Part shown: piece by piece, positions 17,788 to 26,928 of the stretch
Position numbering within the stretch: position 1 is the first letter of the stretch
Layout: each line of letters starts with the position of its first letter
Source: Oscillospiraceae bacterium
GTDB taxonomy: Bacteria; Bacillota; Clostridia; Saccharofermentanales; Saccharofermentanaceae
DNA length: 48,719 nucleotides
Direction: 5' to 3'
Assembly (NCBI GenBank): GCA_902801755.1
Contig: CADCJM010000016.1
Location: 1-48,719, forward strand
Notes under the pieces: generated by a model
What the model was told of the DNA's origin: nothing
What the model saw: only the letters and a program-made list of their open reading frames with translations
Database searches by the model: none
Made by a program: the position numbers and the translations under genes

Positions 17788-18459
17788 ATGGCTTTTCTTG
17801 AAGCACAAAAACTTGTTAAAGAATATAACAGGCGCGGGAAGACTTTCCGCGCTGTTGACGATATAGATTTTACGATCGAACCCGGTGATTTCGTCATGAT
17901 CGAAGGCGAATCCGGAAGCGGTAAGACGACATTTTTAAATCTCCTTACAGGTCTTACTGATCCTACATCAGGCGCAGTTATTATCGACGGCAGATCATTA
18001 AAGGAAACAGGTGATAAGGAGATTTCAAAGATCAGGAATCAGAAGATCAAATATATCCCGCAGGGTGAGAGCCTTCTTTCCGCACTTACAGTAAGAGAGA
18101 ATATCCTTTTCCCTTTTACTATCGGAGGATTGGAAAGACCTTCTGAGGAAAGGCTTCTTGAAGTATCTGATAAGCTTGGTATTACTGACCTTCTGGATGA
18201 ATACCCGTCTGATCTTTCAGGCGGAGAGATGAGAAGAGCTACGATCGCAAGAGCAGTCATCAACAAGCCTTCTCTCATAATCGCTGATGAGCCCACGGGA
18301 AGCCTTGATTCTGCCAATACTTTCAAAGTCATGGAGATATTCAGAGACATCGCATCCGAAGGCACGGCAGTAATTGTCGTTACCCATCAGAAAGAGACTT
18401 TGGGCTATGCAACAAGAGTCCTTGAAATGGATCAGGGAAGCCTTAAAGAAGTAGTCTGA
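17788..18459 (+). CDS. LolD/MacB-type ABC transporter ATP-binding protein
   Basis: 223 residues with Walker A GESGSGKTT, signature LSGGEMRRATIARA, Walker B LIIADEPTGSLD and H-loop VVTHQ. It powers the FtsX-like permease encoded just before it. Length and motifs match the LolD/MacB ATPase class, so it is not a replacement for the broken SsuB-like ATPase, which belongs to a different ABC subfamily. Confidence 0.93.
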   Translation: MAFLEAQKLVKEYNRRGKTFRAVDDIDFTIEPGDFVMIEGESGSGKTTFLNLLTGLTDPTSGAVIIDGRSLKETGDKEISKIRNQKIKYIPQGESLLSALTVRENILFPFTIGGLERPSEERLLEVSDKLGITDLLDEYPSDLSGGEMRRATIARAVINKPSLIIADEPTGSLDSANTFKVMEIFRDIASEGTAVIVVTHQKETLGYATRVLEMDQGSLKEVV

Positions 18460-18484
18460 ACGATTCATAATGACTATTTCTTTC

Positions 18485-18510
18485 TATAACCAAAAGTTAT
18501 ATTTGGTTAT
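18485..18510. promoter_or_regulatory. LysR-type operator upstream of LysR gene 18585
   Basis: TATAAC at 18485-18490 and GTTATA at 18496-18501 are separated by 5 nt. An overlapping 9-bp inverted repeat, ATAACCAAA (18486-18494) with TTTGGTTAT (18502-18510), extends it. The same TATAAC-N5-GTTATA stands before the nitrogenase-like operon at 21789-21805. The site is likely autoregulatory for this LysR gene and shared with the paralog at 20874. Confidence 0.7.
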
Positions 18511-18584
18511 CGGAAATGAATATTATTTCGATTCTCTAAAATGAAATACAATTGGTAATCAAAAATCAAGGATGGTTGGAATAT

Positions 18585-19499
18585 ATGACGATCCAGCAAT
18601 TATTCTATGCGATAACGATTACCGAATCAGGCTCGATGAACCGTGCCGCAGAGACGCTTTACATAACACAGCCTTCGCTTACCAAAGCGATAAAGGAATT
18701 AGAGAATGCATTGGGATTCTCGATATTCGTAAGATCCGGCAAAGGCATGCTCTTAACGCCTGAAGGCAGGGAATTCATTATCTATGCCAAGCAGGTCAGC
18801 CAGCAGTATGAGATCTTGAAGGACCGCTTTATCGGTTCTGCAGAACGCAAAAGGCGGTTCGGCATCTCCACTCAGCATTATTCATTTGCGGTAAAGGCAT
18901 TCACCGAGTTCGTAAAAGATTTCGATCTCGCGAAATACGAATTTGCATTAAGGGAGACGATGACCCGTGATGTTATAGATGATGTCGGATCCATGAAGAG
19001 CGATATCGGTATCCTTTTTATAAGCGAATATAACAGGAAGGTAATAGAGAAGAAGCTCCGCGACAACGATCTGCATTTTACGCCGCTCATCGACTGCAAG
19101 GCCTGCGTATATATCACGAAGACGCACCCTCTGGCTGACCGCGAAGAGATCACGATGGAAGATCTGGAGCCATACCCGTGCCTTACCTTTGAGCAGGGCG
19201 ACGGAGATCCGATCTACTATGCCGAAGAAATCCTTGCAGAGAAGGATTATCCGAGACGGATAAAGGTAATCGACAGAGGAACGGGACTTAATCTCATGAA
19301 CGAACTTAACGGTTATACGCTCTGTTCCGGAATAATCTGCGACGATGTAAACGGCCAGCAGTATAAGATGATCAGATTCAAAGGCGACGGTGACGATGCG
19401 GTAATGCACATCGGATATATAACTAAAAATAATATCGAACTCGGATCACTTACCGAAGGATATATAGCCGAGATAAAGAAGATCCTTAAACTTGCCTGA
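18585..19499 (+). CDS. LysR-family transcriptional regulator (paralog 1)
   Basis: 304 residues from ATG 18585. The N-terminal winged helix-turn-helix (MTIQQLFYAITITESGSMNR to about residue 60) is followed by a periplasmic-binding-protein-like effector domain. It is a clear paralog of the LysR gene at 20874: both share the pattern QHY-x-FAVK, EPYPCLTF-x-QG, PIY-x-AEE and NGYTLCSGIIC. The conserved Cys pair of that last motif is unusual and could be part of effector binding or redox sensing. An inverted-repeat operator lies 75-100 nt upstream. Sulfur-source control of the flanking genes is likely but inferred. Confidence 0.93.
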   Translation: MTIQQLFYAITITESGSMNRAAETLYITQPSLTKAIKELENALGFSIFVRSGKGMLLTPEGREFIIYAKQVSQQYEILKDRFIGSAERKRRFGISTQHYSFAVKAFTEFVKDFDLAKYEFALRETMTRDVIDDVGSMKSDIGILFISEYNRKVIEKKLRDNDLHFTPLIDCKACVYITKTHPLADREEITMEDLEPYPCLTFEQGDGDPIYYAEEILAEKDYPRRIKVIDRGTGLNLMNELNGYTLCSGIICDDVNGQQYKMIRFKGDGDDAVMHIGYITKNNIELGSLTEGYIAEIKKILKLA

Positions 19500-19567
19500 G
19501 ACTGTTGCTTTAACATATCACTTAAGCAGGTTTATAATTAAGATGATCTAATTGCAGGAGAAAAGAT

Positions 19568-20164
19568 ATGAGAACACGTGACGAAGCATTTGCAGTCCTT
19601 AAGAAATATAACAAAGATCCGTTCCACATTCAGCATGCGCTGACTGTGGAAGCAGTCATGAAATGGTATGCAGCTGAACTGGGATATGCTGATGAGGCTG
19701 AATACTGGAGCATCGTAGGGCTTCTGCACGATATAGATTTTGAGCTCTATCCTGAAGAGCACTGCCTTAAGGCTCCTGAGCTCCTCCGAGAGAACGGTTT
19801 TGGCGATGATATCATCCATGCAGTCTGCTCGCATGGTTACGGCATTACAGTAGGGTGCGGCACAACGATCGATGTCGAGCCCGTTCATGAGATGGAGAAG
19901 GTCCTTTTTGCAGCTGACGAACTTACCGGTCTTATCTGGGCTGCAGCTCTTATGAGACCTTCGAAAAGCACGAAAGACATGGAACTCAAATCTCTTAAGA
20001 AGAAATATAAAAGCAAGGGTTTTGCGGCAGGGTGCTCGAGGGAAGTCATCGAGCGCGGTGCAGAGCAATTGGGCTGGGAACTTGATAAGCTCCTTACAAT
20101 GACTTTGCAGGCAATGGCTGCCAATGAGGATCTTATCAATTCGGAGATGGCGGCCGAAGGATAA
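19568..20164 (+). CDS. HD-domain protein (predicted phosphohydrolase)
   Basis: 198 residues. Metal-binding HD signature: FHIQHALTVEAVMKWYA, then GLLHDIDFE (His-Asp), then CSHGYG and a later ADELTGLI that supplies the last Asp. Such small HD proteins hydrolyse nucleotides or other phosphate esters; the substrate is not predictable. GGAG precedes the ATG. It sits between LysR paralog 1 and the two four-cysteine small proteins, with only 15 bp to the next gene, so it is probably in the same operon. Confidence 0.85.
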   Translation: MRTRDEAFAVLKKYNKDPFHIQHALTVEAVMKWYAAELGYADEAEYWSIVGLLHDIDFELYPEEHCLKAPELLRENGFGDDIIHAVCSHGYGITVGCGTTIDVEPVHEMEKVLFAADELTGLIWAAALMRPSKSTKDMELKSLKKKYKSKGFAAGCSREVIERGAEQLGWELDKLLTMTLQAMAANEDLINSEMAAEG

Positions 20165-20179
20165 CAAAGGAGACATCTT

Positions 20180-20401
20180 ATGAAGTCTATCCTTATCAAA
20201 GACACTACCAGGGAAGAAAGGGAAGCGATCGTAAAAGCGTCCCTTGACTGCGGCGGCGGATGCGAGAACTGTTCTTCATGCTGGCTCGGAGGCGGCAGTC
20301 CGTGGGATATCTATCAGGATTATATAGACGGCAAGCGTGAGATCCGTGATATCAACATGGGCTATATGGAAGAATACCGTCAGAACAGGCAGATCCAATG
20401 A
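20180..20401 (+). CDS. small four-cysteine protein 1
   Basis: 73 residues with Cys24-x3-Cys28-x2-Cys31-x2-Cys34 (CGGGCENCSSC), then a WDIYQDYIDGKREI segment. AAGGAG lies 8 nt before the ATG. The Cys pattern could hold a [4Fe-4S] cluster or zinc. It is a paralog of the next gene, which has the same Cys spacing and the same D/E-x-x-Y-x-x-YI-x-G tail, and the two overlap by 4 nt. I do not know a characterised homolog. Position just before the nitrogenase-like regulon suggests an electron-transfer, metal or cluster-related role, which is speculation. Confidence 0.75.
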   Translation: MKSILIKDTTREEREAIVKASLDCGGGCENCSSCWLGGGSPWDIYQDYIDGKREIRDINMGYMEEYRQNRQIQ

Positions 20402-20598
20402 ACAGCGCGCCGGATATCCATACATCAACAGAATTAGAACGCAGGGAATATATCAACAGCAGATTTCCCTGTATCGCTGACTGCGATATGTGCGGCCTTT
20501 GCAAAGTCTTTCACGGCAAAGATCCTGAATATGCATATGACGAATATATTAAAGGAATACGTACCTTTAGCGAAGTATCAAAAGACTTTAACCGATAA
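20398..20598 (+). CDS. small four-cysteine protein 2
   Basis: 66 residues with Cys25-x3-Cys29-x2-Cys32-x2-Cys35 (CIADCDMCGLC) and the tail YAYDEYIKGIRTFSEV, both matching small protein 1. The ATG overlaps the stop of gene 1 (ATGA), so translation is coupled and a 1:1 complex is plausible. A consensus promoter for the next unit starts 6 nt after its stop. Function unknown. Confidence 0.72.
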   Translation: MNSAPDIHTSTELERREYINSRFPCIADCDMCGLCKVFHGKDPEYAYDEYIKGIRTFSEVSKDFNR

Positions 20599-20603
20599 AC
20601 CTA

Positions 20604-20632
20604 TTGACATAGTAGGCAAATTACGTTACCAT
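20604..20632 (+). promoter_or_regulatory. promoter of the leader / LysR paralog 2 transcript
   Basis: A perfect -35 TTGACA (20604-20609), a 17-bp spacer and TACCAT (20627-20632) as -10. The predicted start near 20639 places the leader peptide ORF ~25 nt into the transcript. Confidence 0.65.
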
Positions 20633-20663
20633 TCCCACAAAGTTTAAGCAGAGGAGATACGAC

Positions 20664-20765
20664 ATGACAGGCATTACCATGACAAATAACATCATCATGT
20701 GTTGTCGAATGCTGAAGTTCCCGGGCAATAATATTGACGGGTGCGTCATGTCGGTGTGCAGATAG
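20664..20765 (+). CDS. 33-residue cysteine-containing leader peptide
   Basis: ORF of 33 codons from ATG 20664 to TAG 20763-20765, with GAGGAGA 8 nt upstream, almost the same site as used by the LysR gene at 20874. Codons 13-14 are consecutive TGT TGT (Cys-Cys, 20700-20705), followed by Arg and Met (MCCRM), and two more Cys codons occur near the end. The ORF lies between a consensus promoter and an intrinsic terminator and carries an antiterminator arm inside it (20718-20726). This is the layout of a ribosome-mediated attenuator. The peptide itself is probably not functional. Confidence 0.6.
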   Translation: MTGITMTNNIIMCCRMLKFPGNNIDGCVMSVCR

Positions 20766-20809
20766 AACATTCGCATAAGGATGCACAATACGGAATATCA
20801 GCCCGGGAG
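20718..20809 (+). promoter_or_regulatory. antiterminator pairing of a cysteine-codon attenuator
   Basis: TTCCCGGGC at 20718-20726, inside the leader ORF 12 nt after the Cys-Cys codons, is complementary (with one G-U) to GCCCGGGAG at 20801-20809, which is also the 5' arm of the terminator. A ribosome stalled at the TGT codons would leave 20718-20726 free to pair and prevent termination; a ribosome that passes would let the terminator form. Smaller hairpins (TGACG/CGTCA at 20735-20748; TGTGCA/TGCACA at 20755-20787) fill the space between. The prediction is higher expression of the downstream regulator when cysteinyl-tRNA is scarce. Confidence 0.55.
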
Positions 20810-20836
20810 CAAGCACAAGCTTTCCCGGGCTTTTTT
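20800..20836 (+). terminator. intrinsic terminator between leader peptide and LysR gene
   Basis: AGCCCGGGA (20800-20808) pairs with TCCCGGGCT (20823-20831), 14-nt loop, followed by six T. It lies 37 nt before the LysR ATG, so read-through is needed to express that gene from the 20604 promoter. Confidence 0.85.
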
Positions 20837-20873
20837 ATGCCATGACATGAATACTTAAGAGGAGAATAACGAC

Positions 20874-21776
20874 ATGACTTTACAGCAACTGATGTATGCG
20901 ATAACAACTGCAGATGAGAAATCGATCAATAAGACGGCACAGAGATTCTTTGTCTCGCAGCCTGCGATATCCGATGCGATAAGAGAGCTGGAAGATGAGA
21001 TCGGGATCACGATTTTCGAGCGCTCGAACAGAGGCGTCACGACTACCTCGGAGGGCGTGGATTTTATCGTCTACGCAAGACAGGTCGTAGCGCAGTACGA
21101 CCTGCTTAAAGAGAGATATATAGATAAGGAGCAGAAGAAGAGATTCGGCGTGTCAGCGCAGCACTACACTTTTGCAGTTAAGTCTTATATCGAACTGATT
21201 GAAAACCATGATCCTGAGAAATACGAATTCTCTATATACGAAGGGAAGACATCTGAAGTGATCAATGATGTCAGAACCTTCAGATCCGAGATAGGGATCA
21301 TCCATCTGGATGAATATAATCACAACTTCCTGTTGAAGTATCTAAGAGTAAATAATCTGGAGTATCAGAATTTGTTCGACTGCAAGGTGTTTGTTTATCT
21401 GTCTTCGGATCATCCGCTCGCGAACAAAAAGAAACTGACAAACCACGATTTGGAGCCCTATCCTTGCCTTACATTTAATCAGGGTGAAGAGAACCCGATA
21501 TATCTGGCCGAAGAGCCCGTCAGCATGTTCGAGAGAAGGAAGATCATAAAGGTTAATGACAGGGGAACCATGCTCAATATGATGGTCGGTTTAAACGGTT
21601 ATACCCTTTGCTCCGGCATCATCTGCGAGGAATTGAACGGTACGGGATATAAAGCCATTCCCTTTGACAGCAGGGAGAAAACGTCCGTTATATATGTTAT
21701 CCGCGCTGGCAGCACATTAAGCAGGCTGGGACAGGAATACATAGACAACCTCAAAGCTTTTGCCGGGAAAACATGA
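20874..21776 (+). CDS. LysR-family transcriptional regulator (paralog 2), probable activator of the nitrogenase-like operon
   Basis: 300 residues. The winged helix-turn-helix begins MTLQQLMYAITTADEKSINK; the effector domain shares with paralog 1 the motifs QHYTFAVK, EPYPCLTFNQGE and NGYTLCSGIIC. AGGAGA precedes the ATG. The gene is immediately upstream of the nitrogenase-like operon and same-stranded, with a TATAAC-N5-GTTATA operator in the 141-bp gap. Its own expression appears to be gated by the attenuator in its leader. Activation of the operon under sulfur limitation is the simplest model; this is inferred from layout. Confidence 0.93.
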   Translation: MTLQQLMYAITTADEKSINKTAQRFFVSQPAISDAIRELEDEIGITIFERSNRGVTTTSEGVDFIVYARQVVAQYDLLKERYIDKEQKKRFGVSAQHYTFAVKSYIELIENHDPEKYEFSIYEGKTSEVINDVRTFRSEIGIIHLDEYNHNFLLKYLRVNNLEYQNLFDCKVFVYLSSDHPLANKKKLTNHDLEPYPCLTFNQGEENPIYLAEEPVSMFERRKIIKVNDRGTMLNMMVGLNGYTLCSGIICEELNGTGYKAIPFDSREKTSVIYVIRAGSTLSRLGQEYIDNLKAFAGKT

Positions 21777-21788
21777 CACGGATTTTGT

Positions 21789-21805
21789 TATAACCCACGG
21801 TTATA
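21789..21805. promoter_or_regulatory. LysR-type operator of the nitrogenase-like operon
   Basis: TATAACC (21789-21795), spacer CAC, GGTTATA (21799-21805): a perfect 7-bp inverted repeat. Written as TATAAC-N5-GTTATA it is identical in form to the site at 18485-18501. It lies 113-129 nt before the NifD-like start, a normal distance for a LysR activator site. Confidence 0.7.
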
Positions 21806-21917
21806 TCTGACTATCAATCATTCGTATTATCACTTCCAAACCCGTAGGAGTATCATCACTTAAGCGCAAAGCAAAACCTATCAAACAGGTAGTTTTGTAA
21901 AAGGAGATTACATAAGG

Positions 21918-23417
21918 ATGTCACAGATAAACATCAAGGAACCAAGCGTTGTTATCCGCGAGAAAAGACTCGGAACAATTAACGCATTTACAGGAGCAGC
22001 ATCAGAGATCGTTGAGCAGTCAGCCAAAGGCCAGCTCAAGGACTGCAAGAGAAAGTTCTCACAGTGCTTAGGCTGCAATCAGCAGCAGGCATTCTGCCAG
22101 CTCGCAATGATCAGGGATGCAGTAGTTATCGATCACGCACCGATCGGCTGTGCAGGTGAGTTCGCAGATTTCAACTTCACCTACAGAGTAGAGCAGGCAA
22201 GAAGAGATCTTCCACCTGCATTAGGAAGATATTTCTGCACTAATATTCTCGAGAAGGATACAGTCTTCGGTGCTGCAAAAAAGCTTGAAGAGACAATAAG
22301 ACTTGCATACGACAGAGTACATCCTAATGCGATCTTCGTAACTACTTCATGTGCATCGGGAATCATCGGTGAGGATATAGAAGCAGTAGTTGATGCAGCT
22401 TCAAAAGAACTCGGAATTCCGGTAGTCACATGCACCTGCGAAGGCTTCAGATCCAAGATCTGGACGACAGGCTTTGACGCTGCATATCACACGGTATTAA
22501 GAGGCATAGTTAAGCCCGCCGAAAAGAAGACGAATAAGGTAAATATCATCAACTTCTGGGGAACTCATGTTTTCGACGACATAGTAAGAAGATTCGGCTA
22601 TGAACCGCAGTATATCATCCCTTTCTCAACTGTAGAGGAACTGTCTCATGTAAGTGAGGCAGCAGCATCGATCCACATCTGCCCTTCGCTCTCGACATAT
22701 ATGGGAGCAGGCTTGAACCAGCTCCACGATGTGCCTGAAGTCCTTGTACCGCCGGCATATGGTGTTGCAGGAACTGACAGGTGGCTCCGTGCATTCGGCA
22801 AGCTCGTAGGCAAGGAAGAGATCGCAGAAGAAATCATCAAAGAAGGCCACGAGAAGTATGTTCCCGAGATCGAGAAGCTCAAGGAAAGATTCAAGGGCAA
22901 GAGAGCATATGTAACAGCAGGCGCAGCTCACGGACAGGCTCTTATCACGCTGCTCGGTGAGCTCGGAATGGATGTCGTAGGTGCTGCTGTATTCCATCAC
23001 GATCCTGTCTATGACAGCGGTGATGACAAGCTCGATATCCTGGGCCAGGCTGTAAAGAACTATGGTGACGTTCCTGACTACAGAGTCTGCAACAAGCAGG
23101 CATGTGAGCTCGTTAATGCACTCAACAGGATAAAGCCTGATCTGATCCTTGCAAGACACGGCGGAATGACACTGTGGGGAGCCAAGTTCGGTATTCCTTC
23201 ACTTCTTATAGGTGACGAGCAGTTCGGTATCGGATACAAGGGTGCTCTTAACTATGCAAGACGAATTGACGATGCATTAGATTCCATCGAGTTCATTAAG
23301 AACTATTCCAAGCACGCATCGAACCCTTACACCAAGTGGTGGTTCGACCAGGATCCCGGATATTTCCAGGGTGACGGTTCAGGAAAAGGCTGTGCTCAGG
23401 GAAGAGGAGGTTTCTAA
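21918..23417 (+). CDS. nitrogenase-like catalytic subunit, NifD/MarD-like
   Basis: 499 residues. Alpha-type subunit of a nitrogenase-like reductase. Cys53 (LGCNQQQ), Cys78 (APIGCAG) and Cys145 (TSCASGIIGED) match the three NifD P-cluster ligands in order and spacing. Cys255 in SIHICPSLSTYMGAG aligns with the FeMo-co cysteine (Azotobacter Cys275, LVHCYRSMNY). By contrast IGDEQFGIGYKG aligns with NifD SWDYSGPYHG, and the cofactor His442 position is not histidine. So a P-cluster and a cofactor held by Cys are likely, but not a classical FeMo-co site. AAGGAG precedes the ATG. The sulfur-gene context favours methylthio-alkane reductase or a relative; a Cfb- or Bch-type enzyme is unlikely given the NifB-like gene. 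Confidence 0.85.
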   Translation: MSQINIKEPSVVIREKRLGTINAFTGAASEIVEQSAKGQLKDCKRKFSQCLGCNQQQAFCQLAMIRDAVVIDHAPIGCAGEFADFNFTYRVEQARRDLPPALGRYFCTNILEKDTVFGAAKKLEETIRLAYDRVHPNAIFVTTSCASGIIGEDIEAVVDAASKELGIPVVTCTCEGFRSKIWTTGFDAAYHTVLRGIVKPAEKKTNKVNIINFWGTHVFDDIVRRFGYEPQYIIPFSTVEELSHVSEAAASIHICPSLSTYMGAGLNQLHDVPEVLVPPAYGVAGTDRWLRAFGKLVGKEEIAEEIIKEGHEKYVPEIEKLKERFKGKRAYVTAGAAHGQALITLLGELGMDVVGAAVFHHDPVYDSGDDKLDILGQAVKNYGDVPDYRVCNKQACELVNALNRIKPDLILARHGGMTLWGAKFGIPSLLIGDEQFGIGYKGALNYARRIDDALDSIEFIKNYSKHASNPYTKWWFDQDPGYFQGDGSGKGCAQGRGGF

Positions 23418-23418
23418 G

Positions 23419-25636
<2,218 letters not shown>

Positions 25637-25647
25637 GGAAAATAGAA

Positions 25648-26922
25648 ATGATCAGAGCAGCATTTGCGACAGGCGACGGAATAAATATCAACAGGCACTT
25701 CGGTATTGCCGACAGATTCGATATCTATGAGATAGACATCAAGAATAAGAAGTTTGAACTTGTTGATACGAGAAGGATCGACAGCTACGGAGTAAGTCTC
25801 CAGCATGACGATTCCCTGATCGACCGCCTTGCCGAAGCCATTGACGACTGCAATATCGTTTTCTCTGCAAAGTCAGGACTTCATGCAAAGAGAGCTCTGG
25901 ATGAAAAGCTTATACAGAGTGTAGATGTCGAAAAGAAAGTGGCTTTCGTATTGGACAGGATAGTCACTTCCAGAGTAAGCATTCTGGCACCCAAATATAC
26001 GGAAGAAAAAAGGAGAAAGGTATACGATGGAACATTCAAAAAAGGTTCTTTCGAGAATCTGCAGAAAAGACATCCATGCCTGGGAGGCCATTCGAATGTG
26101 ACGGCAGGAAGAGTGCATCTTCCCGTAAGTCCCGTCTGCAATATCGGATGCAAATTCTGCACAAGGGCATTCAACAAATCCGAGATAAAGCCCGGTGTAA
26201 GTTCGCTGATATTGAAGCCGGAAGAAGCCGTTGAGACAGTAAAGAGAGCAAAGGAATTATGTCCCGAGCTCACGGTTGTAGGAATAGCAGGTCCCGGAGA
26301 CACTCTCGCCAACGACCAGGCATTGAAGACATTCAGTTTGATAAAGGAAAACTTTCCGGAACTTATCTGCTGTCTTTCGACAAACGGATTCAGGCTTCCC
26401 GACAAGGTCGATGAGATCGCAAGGATCGGGATCGAGACATTGACGGTTACGGTAAATGCTATAGATCCTGAGATCGAAGCAAAGATAAACAGCTTTGTAA
26501 TCGATGAGAAGGGCCAAAAGCACGAAGGCATTGAAGGTGCGCGTTTACTTATAGATAAACAGCTTGAAGGTATAAAAAGAGCTGCCGAGAAGGGAATAGT
26601 CGTCAAGATCAACAGTGTGCTGGTTCCCGGCATCAACGATAAGCATATTCCTGAAGTCGCGAAAGTGACGGCAGAGCTTGGAGCTTCGATACTTAATATC
26701 ATCCCGCTCATTCCTCAGAATGAGATGAAGGATATACCGGCACCTACCTGTGCTGACTTAGAAGAAGTCCGTGCAGAAGCAGGAAAGTATCTGGAAGTAT
26801 TCCGCCACTGCCAGCACTGCAGGGCAGACAGCCTTGGAATACCTGGTAAAGGCAAGGATTTACATAACGAATTGTATAAAGACAGGAAAGAAAGGGCAGT
26901 TGACACGTTCAGCCACGGGTAA
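25648..26922 (+). CDS. NifB-like radical SAM protein with N-terminal NifX-like domain
   Basis: 424 residues. Residues ~1-115 form a dinitrogenase cofactor-binding (NifX/NafY-type) domain, starting MIRAAFATGDGININRHFGI. Residues ~140-410 are a NifB-type radical SAM domain: HPC at 142-144, CxxxCxxC at Cys164/168/171 (PVCNIGCKFC), GIAGPGDTLAN and the C-terminal Cys388-x2-Cys391 in CQHCRADSLG. NifB makes NifB-co, the 8Fe core of nitrogenase cofactors. Two oddities: the usual order is radical SAM first and NifX last, and the extra cysteine after the CxxC of NifB (NRKxDC) is missing (TRAFNKSE). It starts 11 nt after nifH and is probably the cofactor maturase for this reductase. Confidence 0.85.
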   Translation: MIRAAFATGDGININRHFGIADRFDIYEIDIKNKKFELVDTRRIDSYGVSLQHDDSLIDRLAEAIDDCNIVFSAKSGLHAKRALDEKLIQSVDVEKKVAFVLDRIVTSRVSILAPKYTEEKRRKVYDGTFKKGSFENLQKRHPCLGGHSNVTAGRVHLPVSPVCNIGCKFCTRAFNKSEIKPGVSSLILKPEEAVETVKRAKELCPELTVVGIAGPGDTLANDQALKTFSLIKENFPELICCLSTNGFRLPDKVDEIARIGIETLTVTVNAIDPEIEAKINSFVIDEKGQKHEGIEGARLLIDKQLEGIKRAAEKGIVVKINSVLVPGINDKHIPEVAKVTAELGASILNIIPLIPQNEMKDIPAPTCADLEEVRAEAGKYLEVFRHCQHCRADSLGIPGKGKDLHNELYKDRKERAVDTFSHG

Positions 26923-26928
26923 GGATAA

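Noticed and set aside
25881..26711. 276-codon open frame on the minus strand inside the NifB-like gene
   Set aside because: It lies wholly antisense to a well-recognised protein, has no ribosome binding site or family motif, and reflects codon bias of the true gene.
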